64,000 bases of DNA, taken from contig CP136062.1 in the NCBI GenBank assembly GCA_032622095.1, positions 8,273,710 to 8,337,709 of the forward strand. The letters are read 5' to 3'. The position numbers and the translations under genes are program-made. How positions within the stretch are numbered: the stretch's first letter is position 1; each line of letters opens with the position of its first letter. This DNA comes from Siphonodentalium dalli (lineage: Eukaryota > Mollusca > Scaphopoda > Gadilida > Siphonodentaliidae). Positions 13,890 to 27,200 of the stretch are shown piece after piece. The notes below the pieces were generated by a model. It was not told where the DNA came from. It was given only the letters and a program-made list of their open reading frames with translations, and did not search any database.

Positions 13890-16388
13890 AGAGGATGCGT
13901 ATTAACAGTACTGGTGTGGCGATAATGCGTCCTGAAACATGAGAGGATGCGTATTATCAGTAATGTTGTGGCAATAATGAGTCCTGAAACATGAGAGGGT
14001 GCGTATTATCAGTAATGTTGTGGCAATAATGAGTCCTGAATAGGAGAGGATGCGTATTATCATGGTGCGGCGATAATGAGTCCTGAAACAGGATATGAGT
14101 CGTATTATCAGTAATGGTGTGGCGATTATGAGTCCTGAATAGGAGTGGAGGCGTATTATCAGTAATGGTGTGGCGATATTGAGCCCAGAAACAGGAGAGG
14201 ATGTGTATTATCAGTAATGGTGTGGCGATAATGAGTCCTGAAACATGAGAGGATGCGTATTATTAGTAATGGTGTGGCGATAATGAGTCCTGAATAGAAG
14301 AGGATGCGTATTATCAGTAATGGAGTGGCGATAATGAGCCCAGAAACAGGCGAGGAGGCGTATTATCAGTAATGATGTGGCGATAATGAGCCCAGAAACA
14401 GGAGAGGAGGCGTATTATCAGTAATGGTGTGGCGATAATGAGTCCTGAATAGGAGAGGATGCGTATTATCAGTAATGCTGTGGCGGTAATGAGCCCAGAA
14501 ACAGGAGAGGAGGCGTATTATCAGTAATGGTGTGGCGATAATGAGTCCTGAAACATGAGAGGATGCGTATTATCAGAAATGGTGTGGCGACAATGAGTCC
14601 TGAAACAGGAGAGGAGGCGTTTTATTAGTAATGGTGTGGCGATAATGAGTCCTGAAACATGAGAGGTTGCGTATTATCAGTAATGTTGTGGCGATAATGA
14701 GCCCAGAAACAGGCGAGGAGGCGTATTATCAGTAACGGTGTGGCGATAATGAGTCCTGAATAGGAGAGGATGCGTATTATCAGTAATGCTGTGGCGGTAA
14801 TGAGCCCAGAAACAGGAGAGGAGGCGTATTATCAGTAATGGTGTGGCGATAATGAGTCCTGAAACATGAGAGGATGCGTATTATCAGAAATGGTGTGGCG
14901 ACAATGAGTCCTGAAACATGAGAGGATGCGTATTATCAGTAATGGTGCGGCGATAATGAGTCCTGAATAGGAGAGGATGCGTATTATCAGTAAAGTTGTG
15001 GCGACAATGAGCCCAGAAACAGGAGAGGAGGCGTATTATCAGTAACGATGTGGCGATAATGAGCCCAGAAACAGGAGAGGAGGCGTATTATCGGTAATGG
15101 TGTGGCGATAATGCGTACTGAATAGGAGAGGATGCGTATTATCAGTAATGTTGTGGCGATAATGAGTCCTGAATAGGAGAGGAGGCGTATTATCAGTAAT
15201 GTTGTGGCGATAATGAGTCCTGAACAGGAGAGGAGGCGTATTATCAGTAATGGTGTGGCGACAATGAGTCCTGAATAGGAGAGGAGGCGTATTATCAGTA
15301 ATGTTGTGGCGATAATGAGCCCAGAAACAGGAGAGGGTGCGTATTATCAGTACTGGTGTGGCGACACTGAGTCCAGAACATGAGAGGAGGCGTATTATCA
15401 GTAATTGTGTGGCGATAATGAGTCCTGAAACATGAGAGGATGCGTATTATCAGTAATGGTGTGGCGATAATGAGTCCTGAATAGGAGAGGATGCGTATTA
15501 TCAGTAATGGTGTGGCGATAATGAGTCCTGAATAGGAGAGGATGCGTATTATCAGTAATGGTGTGGCGATAATGAGTCCTGAATAGAACAGGAGGCGTAT
15601 TATCAGTAATGGTGCGGCGATAATGAGTCCTGAATAGGAGAGGAGGCGTATTATCAGTAATGGTGTGGCGATAATGAGTCCTGAAACATGAGAGGATACG
15701 TATTATCAGTAATGGTGTGGCGATAATGAGTCCTGAAACATGAGAGGTTGCGTATTATCAGTAATGTTGTGGCAATAATGAGTCCTGAAACATGAGAGGA
15801 TGCGTATTAACAGTACTGGTGTGGCGATAATGCGTCCTGAAACATGAGAGGATGCGTATTATCAGTAATGTTGTGGCAATAATGAGTCCTGAAACATGAG
15901 AGGGTGCGTATTATCAGTAATGTTGTGGCAATAATGAGTCCTGAATAGGAGAGGATGCGTATTATCATGGTGCGGCGATAATGAGTCCTGAAACAGGATA
16001 TGAGTCGTATTATCAGTAATGGTGTGGCGATTATGAGTCCTGAATAGGAGTGGAGGCGTATTATCAGTAATGGTGTGGCGATATTGAGCCCAGAAACAGG
16101 AGAGGATGTGTATTATCAGTAATGGTGTGGCGATAATGAGTCCTGAAACATGAGAGGATGCGTATTATTAGTAATGGTGTGGCGATAATGAGTCCTGAAT
16201 AGAAGAGGATGCGTATTATCAGTAATGGAGTGGCGATAATGAGCCCAGAAACAGGCGAGGAGGCGTATTATCAGTAATGATGTGGCGATAATGAGCCCAG
16301 AAACAGGAGAGGAGGCGTATTATCAGTAATGGTGTGGCGATAATGAGTCCTGAATAGGAGAGGATGCGTATTATCAGTAATGGTGTGG
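13890..16388. repeat. Higher-order repeat block C (spacing 1,905 bp)
   Basis: The unusual ATTAACAGTACTGG unit occurs at 13,901 and again at 15,806. The following series of variants (TATCATGGTGCGGCG, GGAGTGGAGGCG, GATGTGTATT) is repeated in the same order. The second copy is cut short where block D begins. Confidence 0.75.
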
Positions 16389-19300
16389 CGGTATTGAGCC
16401 CAGAAACAGGAGAGGAGGCGTATTATCAGTAATGGTGTGGCGATAATGAGTCCTGAAACATGAGAGGATGCGTATTATCAGAAATGGTGTGGCGACAATG
16501 AGTCCTGAAACAGGAGAGGAGGCGTATTATTAGTAATGGTGTGGCGATAATGAGTCCTGAAACATGAGAGGTTGCGTATTATCAGTAATGTTGTGGCGAT
16601 AATGAGCCCAGAAACAGGCGAGGAGGCGTATTATCAGTAATGGTGTGGCGATAATGAGTCCTGAAACATGAGCGGATGCGTATTATCAGAAATGGTGTGG
16701 CGACATGAGTCCTGAAACAGGAGAGGAGGCGTATTATTAGTAATGGTGTGGCGGTAATGAGCCCAGAAACAGGAGAGGAGGCGTATTATCAGTAATGGTG
16801 TGGCGATAATGAGTCCTGAAACATGAGAGGATGCGTATTATCAGAAATGGTGTGGCGACAATGAGTCCTGAAACAGGAGAGGAGGCGTATTATTAGTAAT
16901 GGTGTGGCGATAATGAGTCCTGAAACATGAGAGGATGCGTATTATCAGAAATGGTGTGTCGACAATGAGTCCTGAAACATGAGAGAATGCGTATTATCAG
17001 TAATGGTGCGGCGATAATGGGTCCTGAATAGGAGAGGAGGCGTATTATCAGTAACGATGTGGCGATAATGAGCCCATAAACAGGAGAGGAGGCGTATTAT
17101 CGGTAATGGTGTGGCGATAATGCGTCCTGAATAGGAGAGGATGCGTATTATCAGTAACGTTGTGGCGATAATGAGTCCGGAATAGGAGAGGACGCGAATT
17201 ATCAGTAATGTTGTGGCGATAATGAGTCCTGAATAGGAGAGGAGGCGTATTATCAGTAATGTTGTGGCGATAATGAGTCCTGAACAGGAGAGAAGGCGTA
17301 TTATCAGTAATGGTGTGGCGATAATGAGTCCTGAATAGGAGAGGAGGCGTATTATCAGTAATGTTGTGGCGATAATGAGCCCAGAAACAGGAGAGGGTGC
17401 GTATTATCAGTACTGGTGTGGCGATAATGAGTCCAGGGACAGGAGAGGAGGCGTATTATCAGTAATGGTGTGGCGATAATGAGCCCAGAAACAGGAGAGG
17501 AGGCGTATTATCAGTAATGGTGTGGCGATAATGAGTCCTGAAACATGAGAGGATGCGTATTATCAGTAATGTTGTGGCGACAATGAGTCCTGAAACAGGA
17601 GAGGAGGCGTATTATTAGTAATGTTGTGGCAATAATGAGTTCTGAATAGAAGAGGAGGCGTATTATCAGTAATGGTGTGGCGATAATGAGCCCAGAAACA
17701 GGAGAGGATGCGTATTATCAGTAATGTTGTGGCGATAATGAGTCCTGAATAGGAGAGGAGGCGTATTATCAGTAATGGTGTGACGATAATGAGTCCTGAA
17801 ACATGAGTGGAGGCATATTATTAGTAATGGTGTGGCGATAATGAGTCCTGAATAGGAGAGGAGGCGTATTATCAGTAATGATGTGGCGATAATGAGCCCA
17901 GAAACAGGAGAGGGTACGTATTATCAGTAATGGTGTGGCGATAATGAGTCCTGAAACATGAGAGGATGCGTATTAGCAGTAATGGTGTGGCGGTATTGAG
18001 CCCAGAAACAGGAGAGGAGGCGTATTATCAGTAATGGTGTGGCGATAATGAGTCCTGAAACATGAGAGGATGCGTATTATCAGAAATGGTGTGGCGACAA
18101 TGAGTCCTGAAACAGGAGAGGAGGCGTATTATTAGTAATGGTGTGGCGATAATGAGTCCTGAAACATGAGAGGTTGCGTATTATCAGTAATGTTGTGGCG
18201 ATAATGAGCCCAGAAACAGGCGAGGAGGCGTATTATCAGTAATGGTGTGGCGATAATGAGTCCTGAAACATGAGCGGATGCGTATTATCAGAAATGGTGT
18301 GGCGACATGAGTCCTGAAACAGGAGAGGAGGCGTATTATTAGTAATGGTGTGGCGGTAATGAGCCCAGAAACAGGAGAGGAGGCGTATTATCAGTAATGG
18401 TGTGGCGATAATGAGTCCTGAAACATGAGAGGATGCGTATTATCAGAAATGGTGTGGCGACAATGAGTCCTGAAACAGGAGAGGAGGCGTATTATTAGTA
18501 ATGGTGTGGCGATAATGAGTCCTCAAACATGAGAGGATGCGTATTATCAGAAATGGTGTGTCGACAATGAGTCCTGAAACATGAGAGAATGCGTATTATC
18601 AGTAATGGTGCGGCGATAATGGGTCCTGAATAGGAGAGGAGGCGTATTATCAGTAACGATGTGGCGATAATGAGCCCATAAACAGGAGAGGAGGCGTATT
18701 ATCGGTAATGGTGTGGCGATAATGCGTCCTGAATAGGAGAGGATGCGTATTATCAGTAACGTTGTGGCGATAATGAGTCCGGAATAGGAGAGGACGCGAA
18801 TTATCAGTAATGTTGTGGCGATAATGAGTCCTGAATAGGAGAGGAGGCGTATTATCAGTAATGTTGTGGCGATAATGAGTCCTGAACAGGAGAGAAGGCG
18901 TATTATCAGTAATGGTGTGGCGATAATGAGTCCTGAATAGGAGAGGAGGCGTATTATCAGTAATGTTGTGGCGATAATGAGCCCAGAAACAGGAGAGGGT
19001 GCGTATTATCAGTACTGGTGTGGCGATAATGAGTCCAGGGACAGGAGAGGAGGCGTATTATCAGTAATGGTGTGGCGATAATGAGCCCAGAAACAGGAGA
19101 GGAGGCGTATTATCAGTAATGGTGTGGCGATAATGAGTCCTGAAACATGAGAGGATGCGTATTATCAGTAATGTTGTGGCGACAATGAGTCCTGAAACAG
19201 GAGAGGAGGCGTATTATTAGTAATGTTGTGGCAATAATGAGTTCTGAATAGAAGAGGAGGCGTATTATCAGTAATGGTGTGGCGATAATGAGCCCAGAAA

Positions 19301-19592
19301 CAGGAGAGGATGCGTATTATCAGTAATGTTGTGGCGATAATGAGTCCTGAATAGGAGAGGAGGCGTATTATCAGTAATGGTGTGACGATAATGAGTCCTG
19401 AAACATGAGTGGAGGCATATTATTAGTAATGGTGTGGCGATAATGAGTCCTGAATAGGAGAGGAGGCGTATTATCAGTAATGATGTGGCGATAATGAGCC
19501 CAGAAACAGGAGAGGGTACGTATTATCAGTAATGGTGTGGCGATAATGAGTCCTGAAACATGAGAGGATGCGTATTAGCAGTAATGGTGTGG
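16389..19592. repeat. Tandem duplication of a 1,602-bp higher-order repeat
   Basis: Two adjacent copies, 16,389-17,990 and 17,991-19,592. Landmarks agree exactly: CGGTATTGAG at 16,389 and 17,991, ATGGGTCCTG at 17,017 and 18,619, and AGGGTACGTATT at 17,911 and 19,513, all 1,602 bp apart. Even private errors are shared, such as CATAAACAGG and GGACGCGAATTATC. The only clear difference I noticed is CCTGAAACATG against CCTCAAACATG near 16,920 and 18,522. This implies a recent duplication. The second junction lies inside a basic unit. Confidence 0.9.
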
Positions 19593-22129
19593 CGATAATG
19601 AGTCCTGAAACATGAGAGGATGCGTAGTATCAGTAATGGTGTGGCGATAATGAGTCCTGAAACATGAGAGGATGCGTATTATCAGTAATGCTGTGGCGAT
19701 ATTGAGTCCTGAAACATGAGAGGATGCGTATTATCAGTAATGGTGTGGCGATAATGAGTCCTGAAACATGAGAGAATGCGTATTATCAGTAACGGTGTGG
19801 CGATAATGAGTCCTGAAACATGAGAGGATGCGTATTATCAGTAATGGTGTGGCGATAGTGAATCCTGAAACATGAGAGGATGCGTATTATCAGTAATGGT
19901 GTGGCGATAATGATCCCAGAAACAGGAGAGGATACGTATTATCAGTAATAGTGTGGCGATAATGAGTCCTGAAACATGAGAGGATGCGTATTATCAGTAA
20001 TGGTGTGGCGATAATGAGTCCTGAAACATGAGAGGATGCGTATTATTAGTAATGGTGTGGCGATAATGAGTCCTGAATAGGAGAGGATGCGTATTATCAG
20101 TAATGGTGTGGCGATAATGAGTCCTGAATAGGAGAGGATGCGTATTATCAGTAATGGTGTGGCGATAATGAGTCCTGAATAGAAGAGGAGGCGTATTATC
20201 ATGGTGTGGCGATAATGAGTCCTGAATAGGAGAGGATGCGTATTATCAGTAATGGTGTGGCGACAATGAGTCCTGAATAGGAGAGGAGGCGTAGTATCAG
20301 TAATGGTGTGGCGATAATGAGCCCATACACATGAGAGGATGCGTATTATCAGTAATGTTGTGGCAATAATGAGTCCTGAATAGAAGAGGAGGCGTATTAT
20401 CATTGTGTGGCGATAATGAGTCCTGAAACAGGACATGAGTCGTATTATCAGTAATGTTGTGGCGATAATGAGCCCAGAAACATGAGAGGATGCGTATTAT
20501 CAGTAATGGTGTGGCAATAATGAGTCCTGAATAGAAGAGGAGGCGTATTATCATTGTGTGGCGATAATGAGTCCTGAAACAGGACGTGAGTCGTATTATC
20601 AGTAATGATGTGGCGATAATGAGTCCTGAATAGGAGAGGAGGCGTATTATCATGGTGCGGCGACAATGAGTCCTGAATAGGAGAGGAGGCGTATTATCAG
20701 TACTGGTGTGGCGATAATGAGTCCTGAATCATGACAGGATGCGTATTATCAGTAATGGTGTGGCATTAATGAGTCATGAAACAGGAGATGATGCGTATTA
20801 TCAGTAATGGAGTGGCGATAATGAGTCCTGAATAGAAGAGGAGGCGTATTATCATTGTGTGGCGATAATGAGTCCTGAAACAGGACATGAGTCGTATTAT
20901 CAGTAATGTTGTGGCGATAATGAGTCCTGAAACATGAGAGGATGCGTATTATCAGTAATGTTGTGGCAATAATGAGTCCTGAATAGAAGAGGTGGCGTAT
21001 TAACATTGTGTGGCGATAATGAGTCCTGAAACAGGACATGAGTCGTATTATCAGTAATGATGTGGCGACAATGAGTCCTGAATAGGAGAGGAGGCGTATT
21101 ATCAGTAATGGTGTGGCGATAATGAGTCCTCAAACATGAGAGGATGCGTATTATCAGTAATGGTGTGGCATTAATGAGTCATGAAACAGGAGAGGATGCG
21201 TATTATCAGTAATGGAGTGGCGATAATGAGTCCTGAACAGGAGAGGAGGCGTATTATCAGTAATGGTGTGGCGATATGAGTCCTGAAACAGGATATGAGT
21301 CGTATTATATGTAATTGTGTGGCGATAGTGAGTCCTGAATAGAAGAGGATGCGTATTGTCAGTAATGGTGTGGCGACAACGAGTCGAGGGACAGGAGAGG
21401 AGGCGTATTATCAGTAATGGTGTGGCGATAATTAGCCCAGAAACAGGAGACGAGGCGTATTATCAGAAATGGAGTGGCGATAATGAGTCCAGAAACTGGA
21501 GAGAATGCGTATTATCACTAATGGTGTGGCGATAATCAGTCCAGGGACAGGAGAGGAGGCGTATTATCAGTAACGGTGTGGCGATAATGAGCCCAGAAAC
21601 AGGAGAGGAGGCGTATTATCAGTAACGGAGTGGCGATAATGAGTCCAGAAACTGGAGAGGAGGCGTATTATCAGTAATGATGTGGCGATAATGAGTCATG
21701 AAACAGGATATGAATCGTATTATCATTGTGTGGCGATAATGAGTCCTGAACAGGAGAGGAGGCGTATTATCAGTAATGGTGCAGCGATAATGAGTCAAGA
21801 AACAGGATATGAATCGTATTATCATTGTGTGGCGATAATGAGTCCTGAAACAGGAGAGGAGGCGTATTATCAGTAATGGTGTGGCGATAATGAGTCCTGA
21901 CACAGGAGAGGAGGCGTATTATCAGCAATGATGTGGCGATAATGAGTCATGAAACAGGTTATGATTCGTATTATCATTGTGTAGCGATATTGAGTCCTGA
22001 AACAGGACATGAGTCGTATTATCAGTAATGATGTGGCGATAATGAGTCCTGAATAGGAGAGGAGGCGTATTATCATGGTGCGGCGACAATGAGTCCTGAA
22101 TATGAGAGGAGGCGTATTATCAGTACTGG

Positions 22130-24280
22130 TGTGGCGATAATGAGTCCTGAAATATGAGAGGATGCGTATTATCAGTAATGGTGTGGCGATAATGAGTCCT
22201 GAATAGAAGAGGAGGCGTATTATCATTGTGTGGCGATAATGAGTCCTGAAACAGGACATGAGTCGTATTATCAGTAATGATGTGGCGATAATGAGTCCTG
22301 AATAGGAGAGGAGGCGTATTATCATGGTGTGGCGATAATGAGTCCTGAATAGGAGAGGTTGCGTATTATCAGTAATGTTGTGGCGATAATGAGCCCATAA
22401 ACAGGAGAGGAGGCGTATTATCAGTAATGATGTGGCGATAATGAGCCCAGAAACAGGAGAGGAGGCGTATTATCAGTAATGGTGTGGCGATAATGAGTCC
22501 TGAATAGGAGAGGATGCGTATTATCCGTAATGTTGTGGCGGTAATGAGCCCAGAAACAGGAGAGGAGGCGTATTATCAGTAATGGTGTGGCGATAATGAG
22601 TACTGAAACATGAGAGGATGCGTATTATCAGTAATGGTGTGGCGACAATGAGTTCTGAAACAGGAGAGGAGGCGTATTATTAGTAATGGTGTGGCGATAA
22701 TGAGTCCTGAATAGGAGAGGATGCGTATTATCAGTAATGTTGTGGCGATAATGAGCCCAGAAACAGGAGAGGAGGCGTATTATCAGTAATGGTGTGGCGA
22801 TAATGAGTCCTGAAACATGAGAGGATGCGTATTATCAGTAATGTTGTGGCGACTATGAGTCCTGAAACAGGAGAGGAGGCGTATTATTAGTAATGTTGTG
22901 GCAATAATGAGTCCTGAATAGAAGAGGAGGCGTATTATCAGTAATGGTGTGGCGATAATGAGCCCAGAAACAGGAGAGGATGCGTATTATCCGTAATGTT
23001 GTGGCGATAATGTGTCCTGAATAGGAGAGAAGGGGTATTATCAGTAATGGTGTGACGATAATGAGTCCTGAAACATGAGTGGAGGCATATTATTAGTAAT
23101 GGTGTGGCGATAACGAGTCCTGAATAGGAGAGGAGGCGTATTATCAGTAATGATGTGGTGATAATGAGCCCAGAAACAGGAGAGGGTACGTATTATCAGT
23201 AATGGTGTGGCGATAATGAGTCCTGAAATATGAGAGGATGCGTATTATCAGTAATGGTGTGGCGATAATGAGTCCTGAATAGAAGAGGAGGCGTATTATC
23301 ATTGTGTGGCGATAATGAGTCCTGAAACAGGACACGAGTCGTATTATCAGTAATGATGTGGCGATAATGAGTCCTGAATAGGAGAGGAGGCGTATTATCA
23401 TGGTGTGGCGATAATGAGTCCTGAATAGGAGAGGTTGCGTATTATCAGTAATGTTGTGGCGATAATGAGCCCATAAACAGGAGAGGAGGCGTATTATCAG
23501 TAATGATGTGGCGATAATGAGCCCAGAAACAGGAGAGGAGGCGTATTATCAGTAATGGTGTGGCGATAATGAGTCCTGAATAGGAGAGGATGCGTATTAT
23601 CCGTAATGTTGTGGCGGTAATGAGCCCAGAAACAGGAGAGGAGGCGTATTATCAGTAATGGTGTGGCGATAATGAGTACTGAAACATGAGAGGATGCGTA
23701 TTATCAGTAATGGTGTGGCGACAATGAGTTCTGAAACAGGAGAGGAGGCGTATTATTAGTAATGGTGTGGCGATAATGAGTCCTGAATAGGAGAGGATGC
23801 GTATTATCAGTAATGTTGTGGCGATAATGAGCCCAGAAACAGGAGAGGAGGCGTATTATCAGTAATGGTGTGGCGATAATGAGTCCTGAAACATGAGAGG
23901 ATGCGTATTATCAGTAATGTTGTGGCGACTATGAGTCCTGAAACAGGAGAGGAGGCGTATTATTAGTAATGTTGTGGCAATAATGAGTCCTGAATAGAAG
24001 AGGAGGCGTATTATCAGTAATGGTGTGGCGATAATGAGCCCAGAAACAGGAGAGGATGCGTATTATCCGTAATGTTGTGGCGATAATGTGTCCTGAATAG
24101 GAGAGAAGGGGTATTATCAGTAATGGTGTGACGATAATGAGTCCTGAAACATGAGTGGAGGCATATTATTAGTAATGGTGTGGCGATAACGAGTCCTGAA
24201 TAGGAGAGGAGGCGTATTATCAGTAATGATGTGGTGATAATGAGCCCAGAAACAGGAGAGGGTACGTATTATCAGTAATG
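22130..24280. repeat. Tandem duplication of a 1,076-bp higher-order repeat
   Basis: The TATCATGGTGTGG unit followed by AGAGGTTGCG is at 22,321 and 23,397. The CCTGAAATATGAG variant is at about 22,147 and 23,223, and TGTGACGATAATG at 23,051 and 24,127. All are 1,076 bp apart. A further copy of the same landmark sits at 29,397, exactly 6,000 bp after 23,397. Confidence 0.85.
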
Positions 24281-27200
24281 GTGTGACGATAATGAGTCCT
24301 GAAACATGAGAGGATGCGTATTATCAGTAATGGTGTGGCGATAATGAGTCCTGAAACATGAGATGATGCGTATTATCAGTAATGGTGTGGCGATAATGAG
24401 TCCTGAAACATGAGAGGATGCGTAATATCAGTAATGGTGTGGCGATAATGAGTCCTGAAACATGAGAGGATGCGTATTATCAGTAATGGTGTGGCGATAA
24501 TGAGTCCTGAAACTTGAGAGAATGCGTATTATCAGTAATGGTGTGGCGATAATGCGTCCTGAAACATGAGAGGATGCGTATTATCAGTAATGCTGTGGCG
24601 ATAATGATCCCAGAAACAGGAGAGGATACGTATTATCAGTAATGGTGTGGCGATAATGAGTCTTGAAACATGAGAGGATGCGTATTATCAGTAATGGTGT
24701 GGCGATAATGAGTCCTGAAACATGAGAGGATGCGTATTATTAGTAATGGTGTGGCGATAATGAGTCCTGAATAGGAGAGGATGCGTATTATCAGTAATGG
24801 TGTGGCGATAATGAGTCCTGAATAGGAGAGGATGCGTATTATCAGTAATGGTGTGGCGATAATGAGTCCTGAATAGAAGAGGAGGCGTATTATCATGGTG
24901 TGGCGATAATGATTCCTGAATAGGAGAGGATGCGTATTATCAGTAATGGTGTGGCGACAATGAGTCCTGAATAGGAGAGGAGGCGTAGTATCAGTAATGG
25001 TGTGGCGATAATGAGCCCAGAAACAGGACATGAGTCGTATTATCAGTAATGGTGTGGCGATAATGAGTCCTGAAACATGAGAGGATGCGTATTATCAGTA
25101 ATGTTGTGGCAATAATGAGTCCTGAATAGAAGAGGAGGCGTATTATTATTGTGTGGCGATAATGAGTCCTGTAACAGGACATGAGTCGTATTATCAGTAA
25201 TGTTGTGGCGATAATGAGTCCTGAAACATGAGAGGATGCGTATTATCAGTAATGATGTGGCGATAATGAGCCCAGAAACAGGAGAGGAGGCGTATTATCA
25301 GTAATGGTGTGGCGATAATGAGTCCTGAATAGGAGAGGATGCGTATTATCCGTAATGTTGTGGCGGTAATGAGCCCAGAAACAGGAGAGGAGGCGTATTA
25401 TCAGTAATGGTGTGGCGATAATGAGTACTGAAACATGAGAGGATGCGTATTATCAGTAATGGTGTGGCGACAATGAGTTCTGAAACAGGAGAGGAGGCGT
25501 ATTATTAGTAATGGTGTGGCGATAATGAGTCCTGTATAGGAGAGGATGCGTATTATCAGTAATGTTGTGGCGATAATGAGCCCAGAAACAGGAGAGGAGG
25601 CGTATTATCAGTAATGGTGTGGCGATAATGAGTCCTGAAACATGAGAGGATGCGTATTATCAGTAATGTTGTGGCGACTATGAGTCCTGAAACAGGAGAG
25701 GAGGCGTATTATTAGTAATGTTGTGGCAATAATGAGTCCTGAATAGAAGAGGAGGCGTATTATCAGTAATGGTGTGGCGATAATGAGCCCAGAAACAGGA
25801 GAGGATGCGTATTATCCGTAATGTTGTGGCGATAATGTGTCCTGAATAGGAGAGAAGGGGTATTATCAGTAATGGTGTGACGATAATGATTCCTGAAACA
25901 TGAGTGGAGGCATATTATTAGTAATGGTGTGGCGATAACGAGTCCTGAATAGGAGAGGAGGCGTATTATCAGTAATGATGTGGTGATAATGAGCCCAGAA
26001 ACAGGAGAGGGTACGTATTATCAGTAATGGTGTGACGATAATGAGTCCTGAAACATGAGAGGATGCGTATTATCAGTAATGGTATGGCGATAATGAGTCC
26101 TGAAACATGAGAGGATGCGTAATATCAGTAATGGTGTGGCGATAATGAGTCCTGAAACATGAGAGGATGCGTATTATCAGTAATGGTGTGGCGATAATGA
26201 GTCCTGAAACTTGAGAGAATGCGTATTATCAGTAATGGTGTGGCGATAATGCGTCCTGAAACATGAGAGGATGCGTATTATCAGTAATGCGGTGGCGATA
26301 ATGATCCCAGAAACAGGAGAGGATACGTATTATCAGTAATGGTGTGGCGATAATGAGTCTTGAAACATGAGAGGATGCGTATTATCAGTAATGGTGTGGC
26401 GATAATGAGTCCTGAAACATGAGAGGATGCGTATTATTAGTAATGGTGTGGCGATAATGAGTCATGAATAGGAGAGGATGCGTATTATCAGTAATGGTGT
26501 GGCGATAATGAGTCCTGAATAGGAGAGGATGCGTATTATCAGTAATGGTGTGGCGATAATGAGTCCTGAATAGAAGAGGAGGCGTATTATCATGGTGTGG
26601 CGATAATGATTCCTGAATAGGAGAGGATGCGTATTATCAGTAATGGTGTGGCGACAATGAGTCCTGAATAGGAGAGGAGGCGTAGTATCAGTAATGGTGT
26701 GGCGATAATGAGCCCAGAAACAGGACATGAGTCGTATTATCAGTAATGGTGTGGCGATAATGAGTCCTGAAACATGAGAGGATGCGTATTATCAGTAATG
26801 TTGTGGCAATAATGAGTCCTGAATAGAAGAGGAGGCGTATTATTATTGTGTGGCGATAATGAGTCCTGAAACAGGACATGAGTCGTATTATCAGTAATGT
26901 TGTGGCGATAATGAGCCCAGAAACAGGAGAGGATGCGTATTATCAGTAATGGTGTGGCGATAATGAGTCCTGAAACATGAGAGGATGCGTATTATCAGTA
27001 ATGTTGTGGCAATAATGAGTCCTGAATAGAAGAGGAGGCGTATTATCATGGTGTGGCGATAATAAGTCCTGAAACAGGACGTGAGTCGTATTATCAGTAA
27101 TGATGTGGCGATAATGAGTCCTGAATAGGAGAGGAGGCGTATTATCATGGTGCGGCGACAATGAGTCCTGAATAGGAGAGGAGGCGTATTATCAGTACTG

